A model generated the notes under the pieces. It made no database searches, was not told the origin of the DNA, and saw only the letters and a list, made by a program, of their open reading frames with translations. 64,000 nucleotides of DNA, from positions 1-64,000 of the forward strand of contig JAURVB010012979.1 in the NCBI GenBank assembly GCA_033002965.1. The letters are read 5' to 3'. Shown in pieces: positions 1 to 11,520 of this stretch (positions are counted from its first letter, which is position 1; each line of letters starts with the position of its first letter). This DNA comes from Piper betle. Taxonomy: Eukaryota; Streptophyta; Magnoliopsida; Piperales; Piperaceae. Position numbers and translations under genes: made by a program.

Positions 1-110
1 CCATTAGCCTATATAATCCACAACTGATATGGGATAAACCTAACAACAAGTCACCACCGTTATCCACGACTGATGTGGGATAAACCAACAACTCAAAATC
101 TCTAACTGGA
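1..110 (-). mobile_element. Fragment of a small LTR element
   Basis: Two near-copies of a motif reading GGTTTATCCCACATC on the minus strand lie about 50 bases apart. The motif resembles the start of the LTR-like sequence found again at 28509 and 28932. It is cut by the window edge, so length and class cannot be judged. The assignment to a short (TRIM-like) LTR element is an inference. Confidence 0.35.
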
Positions 111-1229
111 ACGCACTCTAATTAGGAATGACCACAATCTCTAATTAGGATACACATCCAATTAAAAACTCACAATCCACAATTAAAATGACACTCTTAA
201 TTGTGTACTTTCTTTAATCCAGTTATATCTCACCTTACCTCACAATACAACTACATGTATATAAAAATTTTAAGTCTTTATTTAAAAAATGAAAGCACTT
301 GAACAAAACTATCTCAATAATTGTAGCCACTAAATGTTATTTGTACACAAAAAATTGTGATTAAAATTTCTTGAAATTTCATAAAAAAATTTATTAGAAC
401 TTAATATCGTATAAAGTGTAATATATTTCAAGTATTTACTTTTTATTTAAGATTCAAAATCAATAAACATGTAATTTTATATATTTTATGATGCAGAGCA
501 TATGTTAGATTTGTTAGTAGTTACTATTTTGCATATATTAGTTTGTTATTTTTTTGTGTAAGATATATTTTTAATTTATTTTATATAAGTAGGGATGTTT
601 TAGGTATTAACTAAATTAGGGTTGTTTTATCTTTCCCTTGTAAATAAGGCATAGCTGCCAGGTTGAAGTTTTTGATGAAAGGGTGAATTATTGGATATGT
701 GCCTTTTATCTAGATTTTTTGCCTTTGCTTTCTTAGATTTAGTTTTTTCTTTATTTGATTAGTCTTAGCTTTTCTTTTTTATTATTAAATTATTTATCTT
801 TGCTATATCCCCCGCATTAGTTTACATGTCATTTTTTTAGTCTTACACATATATACTATGTTATTATTAATTGTAGTATTCATACACACACACATATGTA
901 CCGATTATTATTAACTTGGGAAATTATTTGTTGAAAGGTTTAAAGTCAATATTAGATATAAGACCTAATGAATAAATAGAGAAGCTTACAAAAAAATATC
1001 CACTTATTTTTTAAATAATGAAACTGTCATAGAGATAAATAATGAGTGATTGATTTGCATACATTTGGTTAGTAAGGGTATTTATTAGTACTTAATTTAT
1101 AATTATATTGATAGAAACTAGGCAAGTTGTAGCATCAGGCTCGACTTATTTTACCAATAAATTTTAAATTTATAGATAAATTCTCATTGAACATTAAGAT
1201 AAACTATAATAATCTTGCATCTTAGTTAA
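111..1229. other. AT-rich intergenic DNA
   Basis: I see no open reading frame, splice structure, tRNA or recognisable transposon here. The stretch is AT-rich with many poly-A and poly-T tracts. Its right end runs into the plastid-derived insert, whose left boundary is not sharp. Confidence 0.5.
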
Positions 1230-1259
1230 GCGTAAAGCAACCCCATTTTTATGTCTTTT

Positions 1260-1315
1260 AACAAAGATTTCATTCCATCTTTTATCATTCAAATAAATGG
1301 AATGAAATCTTTGTT
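1260..1315. repeat. Perfect 19-bp inverted repeat
   Basis: The arms at 1260-1278 and 1297-1315 are exact reverse complements separated by 18 bases. The hairpin lies upstream of the rps16 remnant, so it may derive from a stem-loop in the plastid spacer. Its perfection contrasts with the decay of the nearby genes. Confidence 0.75.
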
Positions 1316-1463
1316 AAAGCTTTCTCTATATGAATACTTATACTTCTATATCAAAAAAGAGAAATTATGGAGCACCGATTAAATAAATCCAATGATTATT
1401 CATGATTTGATTCTATATTGAATCAATTCCACACTGATTCTAGAATTTCAAATTAGGGAATGT

Positions 1464-1862
1464 TATGGTAAAACTTCGTTTGAAACGATGTAGTAGAAAG
1501 CAACGTGCAACTTGAAGGACATCATTGGCAGTGGATGCAAGAATCCGCCACTTTCTATATCCTCAAAGATGCTCTTGGCTCGTCATATTTTAGTTTATTC
1601 TAACGATCCCTAATGAGAATTTTAGGGTACATGATGGAGCTCAAGTCGTTGCAAGTGATGTTCGATCATGAAGAGAGGGAAGGGATCTTCAGAAAGTGGG
1701 TTTTTATGATCCAATTAAGAATCAAACATTTAAATGTTCATGTTGTTCTATATTTCCTCGGAAATGGTGCTCAACCTACAAGAAATATTCATGATATTTC
1801 AAAGAAGGTAGAGATATTTAAAGAACTTCAAGTTAATCAAACAAAAGGGGGGCTCCATATCT
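1464..1862 (+). pseudogene. rps16: Plastid rps16 (ribosomal protein S16) pseudogene
   Basis: In the chloroplast, rps16 encodes small-subunit ribosomal protein S16 and holds a group II intron of roughly 850 bases. Here exon 1 begins at 1464 and reads MVKLRLKRC, with a serine where glycine is usual. The intron start follows but is deleted down to about 150 bases. Exon 2 is recognisable from about 1660 by [14 protein letters not shown] and [14 protein letters not shown] frame disruption in exon 2 lies near the expected conserved tyrosine. It has no plausible function in the nucleus. The identification rests on the protein matches and on trnK lying downstream in the plastid order. Confidence 0.88.
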
Positions 1863-2798
1863 AATTTTTGGGAATTGTTTCTCCACTCATCTACCCCCTT
1901 ATGGGCTTGTTCTATTCATACTTAATCCTATATAAATTTTAAGATAGTATGTATATTTTATAATTTTAAAAATCTTATTGTATTGATATGAGACGGTAAA
2001 AGTGATCAAGTGAATAGATGAAATAACTGGATTTATGAGGTGTAGGTATTACCATGAAGGGGTTTTTACTATTGGATTTCATTCTAACTTACCTATATTG
2101 GAAAAATTCTAGATTTATCTTTTCCTTAATTTATTCCCCTATCTGTACTTCGTTTCTTACCTATGTAGTGCCAATCCAACAAAAATGTAATTCTTTGAAA
2201 TTCGTTTTTTTCATTAATTGAATAGTTTTATTCATTATTATATTATCTTTATTCATTTTCTTTTTATTTCTTTTTTTCAACATTTAATTCATATTGACAA
2301 TGGTGTATCGATCAAATATAATTTGATCGTGGAGAAATCGATTGATTTGTCCACGATCAAACACTTCATTTATTCACTTCATGAAAATGGTGGATTTACA
2401 AAACTCACTGGAACAAAAGAAGTCTCTTTTTCGTGTTTTTTAGTTGAATGGAAAAAATTCATGAAAAATTGGATAGGGTCCCACCCATTTATATACTTTT
2501 TATATTTATTTTTATATTTTTTATTTTTTATTTTTATTTTGTAGTGTTAGTAGAGTACCTTTTTCTATAGATCCCTGCACTACAATCCATTTTTTAGTGT
2601 GATCTATTCGTTTTTGTTTCTTTTTATTTTCCTGATATATTCTTAAATGATTTCTTTAGATTTTTCACTATTTACTAGTTTTAGTTTTGGTAGGTAGATC
2701 GGGGATTTCCTAATCATATATTTTTTAAATATATATAAAATATATTATTATATTATTATCGTATTTATACATCCTATTTACTTAAGATATACATATAT

Positions 2799-2835
2799 GG
2801 GTTGCTAACTCAACAGTAGAGTATTCGGCTTTTAA
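2799..2835 (+). pseudogene. trnK-UUU: trnK-UUU 5' exon remnant (plastid)
   Basis: The 37-base segment starts GGGTTGCTAACTCAA and ends in CTTTTAA, matching the 5' exon of plastid trnK-UUU. It runs straight into the typical group II intron start. The intron can be followed to about 3240 and then stops; neither matK nor the 3' exon is present. It cannot make a tRNA and is part of the NUPT. Confidence 0.85.
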
Positions 2836-3423
2836 GTGCAACTATGATCATTTACACATTTGAATGAAGCGACGTATTTATACATACTATTAGTAAAGTT
2901 TGTAAGACCACAAAGGGGATGAATGGAAAAAACAGCATGTCGTTTCAACGGAGAATTTTAAGAATACCCCATTCTTAATCCTCACTAGACCGAATCATTA
3001 CAAAATCTTGTTTTGATTCTTGGATGGGGATCAAATCAATTCATCATTGGGTTGAGTCAAAAAATGGATAGAGCTCTAAAGCTACAATTATAAGGAGATC
3101 TAAGTAACGAGCTTTTTCTCTTAATTCGAATAATTGCCCTGTCTAATTAGAGGTTAAAAATATATTAGTGTGTGATGCGAAAAAGAGGGGTTCTCCTGCA
3201 AGTGAATCATCGATTCTTAATCCTCACTCAACTTTTAAAATCATGGATTTCGATTGACTTTATATAAATAAGAAGATCAAGTATAATAAATTGATTTATT
3301 ATCATTTTATTTTTGTTGTATTTTAATTATTTAAATCTCTTACTGGATTAAGTTTTCCTTCTTCTATCTATATATCTATATACTAAGATATAAAACTAGT
3401 AACTTTTAATATGGTGTTGCAAT

Positions 3424-3656
3424 GTGTCATCTAATTATTTTACAATATTACTATTTATTTCTTGTTAGTAAAAATATTACTTTTTTATTATAATTAAAAT
3501 TTGTTTTAAATCCTTTAATACTTTTCTTTGTTTTATCATGTGTCATGTAATTATCTTATAATATTACCTTTTATTTTCTATTATTAAAAATACTACTTTT
3601 TTATTATAATTAAAAATTGTTTTAAGTCTTTTGATACTTTTATATTGTAATTAAGA
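3424..3656. repeat. Diverged tandem dimer, about 116-bp unit
   Basis: The segment starting at 3424 recurs at 3540 with point differences; both begin TGTGTCAT and share a TTTTTTATTATAATTAAAA block. No coding capacity is seen. It separates the two plastid-derived pieces and may reflect local duplication after insertion. Confidence 0.65.
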
Positions 3657-3699
3657 TTTGTTTTGATTTCTACTATAATAATTAGGATTTATTCCGATT

Positions 3700-3995
3700 C
3701 CTTAAGGTCACATTGCATGGTTAGCTGCTAGACTTAAAATCTTTTCTGGAAATATTCCTTTTACCGGAGAGAGAAATAAAATCTCTCGACATAGCGGAAT
3801 GGAAAAATGAAAAAAATTTTAAGGAATCCAAAAGATGGAAAAACTAGATCTATGTCCAACGGGTTACACCGATCAAGAAAAAATATTTTGTTTTGATTCA
3901 ACCCGTAATTACATACAAAATAGTAAATGGCATAAACTTAACAACACTTTTTCCTCAATTATATTCTTTTGGGAAATAGGAAATCCATTCAAGAG
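3700..3995 (+). pseudogene. rpoC2: Plastid rpoC2 fragment (NUPT)
   Basis: rpoC2 encodes the beta'' subunit of plastid-encoded RNA polymerase. Frames across 3870-3960 read [18 protein letters not shown] followed by TTLFPQ, then after a deletion [12 protein letters not shown]. These parallel a conserved C-terminal region of the subunit. The frames shift and contain stops, and only about 100 codons are covered. In the plastome rpoC2 is far from trnK, so this is either a second NUPT or a rearranged part of the first. The family call is from memory of the protein and is moderately certain. Confidence 0.6.
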
Positions 3996-4640
3996 CATCT
4001 CTGTCTTGAAGGAAATATATTTAGAAGGTTGTGTTGGGATTGATGCAATGTTAATTCTTCCTGCATTGACGGAGCTTAAATGTTTGGAGGAGCTTTAGGT
4101 AGCTGATGCTCCAAATGTTACTGATAAATTTGTATGGGAATTGGTCTCTGTCCATGGCTCTTGTATGAAGACACTAAATTTTGCCCATTGCGGGTGAGTG
4201 TTTTTTCACCTGAATTTTATATCGAAAGCTGAAAAGATTCTCTTTTTTCATGGTTAATTGTTTAAGCCTTTCCAGAAAATTGTACATTTATATTTTAATA
4301 TATAAATTTATGGACGAGCCACAAATGTCCCTGATCTTAATGAGTCGAATATAATGATATTTTTAATTACAATCATTGAATGGAGGCCCCAATATAATTT
4401 CTGAATTGCTGGAGATGATCTTTGAAAGAAAAATGAATGTTGCTGTATGGATTCAAAATATTTTCCCAAATATTCCAGTTATGTGCTTGTATGTGCAGTA
4501 GGCCAGGCCTTTTTGATATTTACACTGGATATGCAGGAATCTTATTGATACTTCTTTCGCGGCTGTAGCAGAAAATTGCAAAGAGCTTTCTCTCAATCTT
4601 TCTTATTTGCAAAATATGAATCCCTGAAGCAAAGTGTGTT
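3996..4640 (+). pseudogene. RAD7-like leucine-rich-repeat protein fragment
   Basis: The segment reads LKEIYLEGCVGIDAML, then an in-frame TAG at 4096, then VADAPNVTDKFVWELV and MKTLNFAHCG. A typical donor (GTGAGT) follows near 4195. After an acceptor near 4536 a second exon reads SFAAVAENCKELSLNLS. These are cysteine-containing LRRs of the RAD7/At2g06040 type (F-box-like LRR proteins). Upstream repeats, the remaining C-terminus and a start codon are absent, and the stop interrupts a repeat. It begins exactly where plastid-like sequence ends, so the insertion may have split a gene. Confidence 0.6.
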
Positions 4641-4699
4641 TGCAATGTGCAGGTTACGCAATTGTTTTATGGTGGTCACGCAAATGTGGATGTGAAAAT

Positions 4700-5290
4700 C
4701 ATTGAAGACAGGGCGGGATGGGGTGGGCTCGGCTGGGCGATTGGGTAGGGGACGGGGACGGGGTGAGGCTGGGCAAGGGGCGCCGGGGCAGGCAAGGGGG
4801 GGGGGTGGCAGACAGGGCGGGATGGGGTGGGCTCGGCAGGGCAATGGCGAATGGGGCAGGGGACGGGCGGTGGGGACGGGGCGAGGCTGGGCGGGGGCGA
4901 CAAGGCAAGGAATGTGGGGGGGTGGATGGGCTCGGCGGGCGACAGCAATGGGGCAGGGGACGGGACGGTGGGGACGGGGTGAGGCTGGGCAAGGGGCGAC
5001 CGGGGCAAGGCAACGGGGGTGCAGACGAGGCGGAATAGGGTGGGCTCGGCAGGGCGACGGCAATGGGGCAAGGGACGGGGCGGCGACTAGCAGCGGGGAT
5101 GGGGTGAGGCTCGGCAAGGGGCGACAAGGCAAGGAATGTGGGGGGGGGGGGCAAGGGGCAAAGGGGGCTGTGGGCGAGGGACGGGCAGCGGCAACAAACA
5201 GCTAGGAGACAGGGCCGCGGGCAGCAGGGGACGGCTTGCAATGGCAGCGGCAATAGGCGAAGGTGATGGACGGCGCATCGAGGAGAGAGA
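4700..5290 (+). repeat. G-rich minisatellite, about 100-125-bp period
   Basis: A unit containing GGGGACGGGGTGAGGCTGGG recurs with variation near 4751, 4873, 4971 and 5095, mixed with a GGGTGGGCTCGGCAGGGC unit. The plus strand has dozens of G3 or longer runs, one of them over ten bases. All six frames stay open only because stop codons are rare in such sequence, so I do not call a gene. It occupies the position of the GC-rich core seen in the two complete hAT-like elements further right, with G and C strands swapped. Confidence 0.75.
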
Positions 5291-5299
5291 AGGGGGGAG

Positions 5300-5619
5300 A
5301 GAACCTGTTATTTCTTCCCCAACGACAGCATTCTCGTAATTAAAAGTTTACTAGACTCCGACTCGAGTTAAAAAAATAATTAACTTCAAATAATTCAAAA
5401 AAATCCAAAAAAATATAATAAAATATATAATACACATTTTAATATAAAAATGACATCAAAAAAATATATATTGTAACTCATAAACCACCAATTTTGACTA
5501 AATTTAAATTTTTATATAATATCGATTTGAACCAATTCAACTAAATCGATTCATAGCCGATTTAGACTGATTCAATGATCCATCGAAAATCGATTCCGAT
5601 TCCGATTTTTGTAACCATG
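5300..5619. mobile_element. Right end of a hAT-like non-autonomous element
   Basis: From the TTCTCGTAATTAAAAG motif near 5333 to GTAACCATG at 5619, this aligns with the right third of the elements at 23854-24791 and 54338-55477. That includes the terminal run of CCGATTCCGATT motifs. No left terminal repeat is found, so the element is truncated or its left half was replaced by the G-rich array. The next eight bases, ATCTCAAA, would be the right target-site copy, but no left partner is visible. Confidence 0.6.
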
Positions 5620-5880
5620 ATCTCAAATACTCTTCATCGTTTAAATAGAATCATTTTATTATCATTGTTTCTAACAAAAATTTGAACCACAACTTGTATC
5701 AGAAGCAAACAAGGCTGGTAGAAAGTACAATTAATCTAATTTGAGTTTGCTGTTTTTTCTTCTTTCAATTGGATGCAGAAAATGTTTCGACTCTCTCACA
5801 TAGCCCATTTTAATTCCCAGGAGCAATGCCTTCAATTGGATGGTTCTAAGATGCAGCTAGTCATAAACGTGAATCTTCGA

Positions 5881-6155
5881 TTATTGAAGACAACAAGAAA
5901 TATCTGCTTGAGTTCTTCTCTGGCATACCCCCATTGCCATTAGATGGGCATCGGAACCAATTGAAGTGTGTGATATGGAAGTTCTTATTTGTACAATCTG
6001 AGAAATGTTCTTATGCGTAAAAGGCTTACCGTCCGAATACAATGTCATATCCAACCAAGCATTCCCTTTTCCTGGAGTTGTCGATGAACTCAAAATTTGC
6101 ACTTGCATCGCTCTTAGTGACAGTAATTGCTCTGACAAAAAATAAGGATTGATAA
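5881..6155 (-). other. Orphan open frame or 3' UTR exon
   Basis: A minus-strand frame of about 85 codons follows a plausible acceptor (TTTTTTTGTCAG) near 6155 and contains NAWLDMTLYSDGKPF. It lies downstream of the 188-residue gene, whose 3' end has a possible donor near 6316, so it may be a spliced 3' UTR exon. I recognise no domain. It could also be the relic of a separate gene. Confidence 0.25.
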
Positions 6156-6337
6156 TAAAATCTCTAAAAATAATGAGAAGCTAATTTTGGTCTCTGGCAC
6201 GGTTGTGATCCTCTTTTTGAAGGGTACTGTAATGAAATACTAAGATTAGCAACAAGTAAAATGGCACGGTTGTAGTGAATTTAACTAAAAATATCAAAAT
6301 ACAAACAGGAATTTACCTGAAAGTGATAACTTAATGT

Positions 6338-8409
6338 TCATTGAGTTACAATTGCCTCCACTCTGTCCAAAGATGCAGTCAGGCGTCCGTAATTCATGTC
6401 AATCATCGGTTCCCCAGTGCCCATTGCTCTAAAAAAACCAGAGTAATAGATAACACAAGGGATAGTTGAAAAGAGATTGCAAACTCGCAAAGGGAAATAT
6501 GAACTCACCCATGGATATCTGGAAGGACATATTCTGCTCGCCAACCAAGTCGCATATCAAAGCCAGGGAATAAGCCTATAGATGTTTTGTTCCGAATCTG
6601 TGAGACACCATCCCCTCCCAAACATGATGAAATCCTCCATTTCCAGCCAGTCAAATTGCTTTGGAAGTTGTGGCCTAATCCAAGCTACATTAAGCAAACC
6701 AAAATTGGAACTTAAAACAGTCAGACGGGAAACAATCTGGACTTTCACCCAGATTTTTAACCAACTTCATCTAAATTTTTGTTAAAAGAAAAGCAAAGAA
6801 AACTCCATCAACATTTTTGAATAACAAAATGCACACTGGAAATACATGGCAACTCAAGTGAATATTTTGTAACATGTATTCCCATTACTCTTCCCTCAAG
6901 GATTACCGAGACAAGGCTGAAACAAAGATTGCAACCGAAAGTTTTTTTGCTCTAGTTTATTCATTTCCACTCAAACCATCAAGATATTATTCTTTGAAAA
7001 GATTCCTCACGTAGAAATTACACTCTAATAAATTTCAACACACTATATAAATTACAAACCCTGAGCGACAAGTACATATTTTGCTTTCATTAAGCCAAAA
7101 TAAAATTTTTTCAGTTAATTTCTAATCAAAATCGAGAAACTAATCCATTGAGGGTACTTCATCAAAACACTGCAACTGCTACAAGGTAAAAAAGGGGAAG
7201 GATTGCTCAATTGGTGAGCAAGAGATCAAGACAAGAGAACAAATGAATTTCGAGCTGAAAAATCTATATCACGATTGTTTCTTAGCAAAACTGATGGACG
7301 TAAACATGTGCAAAGCTTGAAGTTAAGAAAGCAGAAAATTACAAACATAAAATAGAAAACAGGCCATAATACAAATACACCCAGTCATAATCATAAAGGA
7401 AAGATATCTAAACCTGAAGATTGAGGAACTTTGTTATTGGGATTTTCTTTGAAAGGAGCCGTATTTCTCCATGCAAAGGCTCATACATAAACCTCCATTT
7501 CCGATCCACACATAATGGCTTCAACACTATCTTTGCTCTATAATCATTGATCCCCTCAGTATTGTGAAACTGAAATCCAACAATTAGCAACAGGAAGAAC
7601 GGCTTAAACCAGAGGGGAAAAAAACACTATGCATTACGTAACAAAGCAGTGAAATTAAATCATTATCTAAAAAAGTTATTTTTTCTTCTATTCCCCGCCA
7701 TACAAGCAAATTTGTCACCATACAAGCAAATTTGTGCATTGAAAAGTCAGTTTCAACAGGAAACCCAATGCCATTCGCTTCATATATCTCTAAGTGTCAA
7801 TTGAAAACTGCACGTAATTGTAAGAGAATAATACACTATTATGGTCTTATAATGCATAATACATGAATAAACTACATTCGCCAAATATACTGCAAGACCA
7901 TAATATTAAAATTAGTGCAATGGCCAAAATGGTGAAAAAGGGAGCGGAGCAGGGAAACTTTTACATTGCCTTTCCTGATATATCTGATAGCAGAAAGGAG
8001 AGAAACTCACTACATATCACAATAAAAGCTACACAATGGTGCTAAGGATTAGTGTCTGTAATCCATATTGAAGGGTACCTATATCCTGTAACAATCAAAA
8101 GCAAAACTTTTTCATACTTTCTCGGAATTTACACACTATTTCAATTGCACTATCGTGACTCGTCTCATCAACTTCGACATGGGTATAAAATATAACCGAA
8201 AAATCTCACGAAAATCATACAAAGCATGCATCTTTTTCAAGGAATAATAAAAAAAGGAATGGTACCTCCAAATTGACACCAACGCGCAAGCCTTCGACCT
8301 CCTTACGGAACTTGAAGAGCAACTCGGAAGGCACCAAATTGAGGCTGTACCGGTCGAGAAGAGAGTCCGGCTCTTCGTCTCCTGACCCAGCCGTCGGAGA
8401 CGATGCCAT
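6338..8409 (-). CDS. Conserved-looking plant protein of unknown function, 188 aa
   Basis: Four exons on the minus strand, 8409-8266, 7569-7414, 6684-6509 and 6428-6338, join in phase through GT-AG introns to give 188 residues. The start at 8409 (MASSPTAGSGDEEP) was preferred over an in-frame ATG at 8472, because the leading Ala/Ser-rich segment looks like a natural N-terminus. The body has alternating polar and hydrophobic stretches such as GLGHNFQSNLTGWKWRIS, GGDGVSQIRNKTSIGLFPGF and MRLGWRAEYVLP. The protein is rich in glycine and aromatic residues and looks beta-rich. I see no signal peptide or helical membrane segment. I believe this family occurs across plants but cannot name it; a beta-barrel or envelope role is a guess. 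The frame is intact across all exons. Confidence 0.75.
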
Positions 8410-9593
8410 CTTCGGTCGATAACCTGCAAATTTTTTACCCACAAAATTTTTTACAGGGGACCAATCTTCCAAATGTCCAAAAAACCAAAAGAAAAAAGAG
8501 AAGATATTTTAGAGAAGAGCAAAGGATTTTTGTGTTGGGAAGGATGGAGCAGTTTCAAAGATCTTGTGCTGGATACGTATCTAGAGGTACGTGTCGGAGA
8601 CAGTTATATCCTCTCCGTAGGTAAATCTGAATATTGCAAGAAAAATAATTTCTGTATTTGTGTGTGCCCAACATATGCCCGTTCCTTGTCAGGGCACAAG
8701 TTTTTGGCTATGAATTGGAAATTGACAGTATTTAGCCACTAAAGGCTGGACATTGGTGGGTAGGGCATTGAGCTGCCATGGGATACAGTGAATAACAGTG
8801 TCGTAAGAGTGAAATATATGAATACAGGCCCCATCGAAAAGCAGAGGAAAATACCTTGTCAAGAATGAATTGCAGGAATTGGTTATTGTCTCTGTGGACT
8901 TCGTATTATATGCTTATTATTATTCCTCACACTGTTCAAAACTTTGGCATACATGTAGGAACGAGTTTGGTGAAATAGCATGGTATTAGCAACTCTAGCT
9001 TGCAGGCAGCTCCCTAACTTATTTATCATTAGATATACCTCGAAATACTACATACTATCTATCGTGAAAAATGGTGTTAGCTAAGCAGCGCATACTACTA
9101 GACTAATACTGGGTTTGTATACATGTATTTTGACTATAACATGGGTTCTTCGATTTGAATATAAAATATTTTATAAAAATAATTTTAAATAATTAATAAT
9201 AATTTTTTATTAATTTTCTTGGCGCAATTCATAATAAATTTTACCGTAGCTATTGGATGGATATAAAGAAGAAATGTGTCTAACAAATTAAAATCAGACA
9301 CCGATATAATGATGTCTAATAAAATAGATATAATATTCAACTTTGGGTCTTCAGTAGTCGAATTCAATCCGATACTTGGCTGTTCTCTGATGTGAAGTCC
9401 GAACCAATTCCTTCTAGAGACCAAAGTTTGTTAGGCTAGATAGGAACAATTATATATCAGGTTTGAGATAACACATTGTGAGCATAGAAATAAAAGAATA
9501 TTCAATACTTGCTAGATTGATATATACATGGTTAATGATGTTTTTTGCTTACTTGTGAAGTCCTATAAAGAAGCTAAAAGTTATGAAAAAATT
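8410..9593. other. Promoter and intergenic DNA
   Basis: This is the upstream side of the minus-strand gene that starts at 8409. Short frames on the plus strand near 8473-8742 show no splice structure or family match. No transposon ends are recognised. Confidence 0.4.
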
Positions 9594-9712
9594 TTAGCTC
9601 CGCCCAAGAGCGACGCCGTGTGTATCCACCGTCGATTCCTAGGATGATCGACGGTGGAGACGTCTCCACTGGCGTCCCACCCGGGTGGACCTAAATATGG
9701 TTCAAAAGTTAT
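9594..9712. repeat. Hairpin repeat, copy 1
   Basis: CCACCGTCGAT at 9626-9636 pairs perfectly with ATCGACGGTGG at 9647-9657 around a 10-base loop. GAGACG/CGTCTC motifs lie outside the stem. Related, less perfect copies lie at 29155-29276 and 53650-53765. The size, AT-rich surroundings and dispersal suggest a MITE-like or other short interspersed element, but no clear target duplication was found. Confidence 0.65.
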
Positions 9713-11340
9713 TTCTTTAGTAACTTAATGTAGATTAATTTTTTTATTTTTTCCTCCTCATATGACCAAAATACTGTCTTGGTATTTTCATTTTTGCTTT
9801 CCCAACACAACCCACTTTTAATTGTTTATAATTACATCAAAAGTTACAAAAGAGAGCTTCAAAGGCAACCTAATTTCTACGAGAGTTAACAAAAACACTA
9901 TTTACACACTCACACAGAACACTATTTACAAAAATTTTACATCTCATCTAGGAGAGAGCCCATTTCAGAGAGCAAAAAATTATATATTTGGACGCCGAAT
10001 TGATACACAAACAATCCTTGCTTGCTGACTCTTGTGTTTTCTACCTAAATAAGTTGATATATATATATATATGATTATCACTAATGATGTTTTCTTATCC
10101 TCAGAAGAACAATAGTTATAAGATACAAAAATTAAAGGCCAACTAATCAGAATTAAAAAAAGAAACCCCTACACTTCATGGTGATCTCATGTGTAATGCA
10201 GATTATAAAAAATACGCTTGCTGCAAATTTTTGTATCAAACATAAAAGAAATCAGATTCTTTCTGAATCCTGATGTTAACAAAGCAGATTAACTAACAGA
10301 AAAATCGGCAGATTAAACAAACCATGCATGTTGATGACTATTGAATATGAATAAAGACATCAATCACTTTCCTCTAAGTCTTCAGCCCGCTAATCTGTGG
10401 TCATTTACTCGTTAATCATAGACATTAACATTAAACATATCAAATAGAAAACCAAAATGAAGAACATTTCTTGGCACATCTTGAATAAGGACGCCACAAC
10501 TCCCAAAGGGTAAGAAACAAAGCGGCCAAAACCATTGAATATGCTCCCCACCGTCCTTTATTGTGAAGGGATTTGCTATAGCAAATGCTACAACAGCTCT
10601 CTATCATTGGCCCAAATTTCTACAATTAGTGGACTTTAACTGGTTAATTTTTTCACACTGCACTAATTGTAATGATTTATGTCGATAATAATCAGGTTTA
10701 CTAGCGAGGTTACTACAGCACATCTGCTCCCCAAAAACCCATCTCCATCAGTTACTGCTAATATATTTAAAAAAATACATTTCATACTCACCTAGGGCAG
10801 AAAATTGTTCATCACTCCTCTTCCGTGTTGTACTTCCTCTTCATCTTCTATCAATATAAAGATCAATTCAGCATCATTTAGAAATACTTAACATTATTTA
10901 TTATTTAATCAAACTCGTCCTAGTGCATGAATTCATGTCACTAGTTGATAACTATGCATTTAAAAGATGACATGCGGCCCGCATATATATTATTTCTATT
11001 GCAAAACCAGTAACGATCAAGTCTTATTTGCTTCTAACCATTATTTTAAAGGCTAACATTGGCATCCGAGGCTTTAGAATAATAAGTATCAAATACAGAA
11101 CAATCTGCCCTAAGAAACTTAAACAAGGATCAAGTTAAACTACATCTTATGAAATGTCCAAAAGAGGAGTCGTAATGCCACTGTGATACTATCTTAACTA
11201 CTGCTTCTCAAACATGTAGCGACAATGGCACCACCAAACCTTGATTCTCTTATTATGTCTACATAATGGTGATTATGATATGGGCCTAGGAAATGGTGAT
11301 GGTATCAAAGTTAATTAGGTAATGGTGATGGTATCAAAGT
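9713..11340. other. Intergenic DNA upstream of NSP1-like gene
   Basis: AT-rich sequence with a short (AT)n tract near 10056. The last few hundred bases are the likely promoter region of the GRAS gene, with a TATATATAAAAG box at about 11416. No gene is recognised. Confidence 0.4.
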
Positions 11341-11520
11341 AATGATATTTGAGCCGACATTCGACGCAAGCTTCCTCGTGTGGGCCCCGACAAAGTGGGA
11401 CCCAGCGGAGATCTGTATATATAAAAGTCAAACTCACCATCCCAAGGGGGAGAGACCATTGTCGCACGCAGACATTCCCACTTCCCGGGAAGAAGATTGT
11501 TGTGGTGGTGGTCGGGGCCG

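Larger units (their letters stand above)
1230..3250 (+). other. Plastid DNA insert (NUPT), rps16-trnK segment
   Basis: This block carries rps16 and then the 5' exon and intron of trnK-UUU. That is the order in which these genes are transcribed in the large single-copy region of most land-plant chloroplast genomes. Both are damaged: the rps16 intron is reduced to about 150 bases and no matK frame follows the trnK intron. Such decay shows a nuclear copy of plastid DNA rather than plastome sequence. The ends are estimated from where recognisable plastid sequence fades. Confidence 0.8.

Noticed and set aside
4593..5339. Several long overlapping open frames on both strands, up to 184 codons
   Set aside because: They lie in the G-rich minisatellite, where stops are rare in every frame. 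The translations are low-complexity Pro/Arg/Gly with no domain and no splice context.
8473..8742. 89-codon plus-strand frame starting MSKKPKEKRED, possibly a divergent gene
   Set aside because: It overlaps the presumed promoter of the 188-residue gene, lacks any family match and has no convincing second exon.
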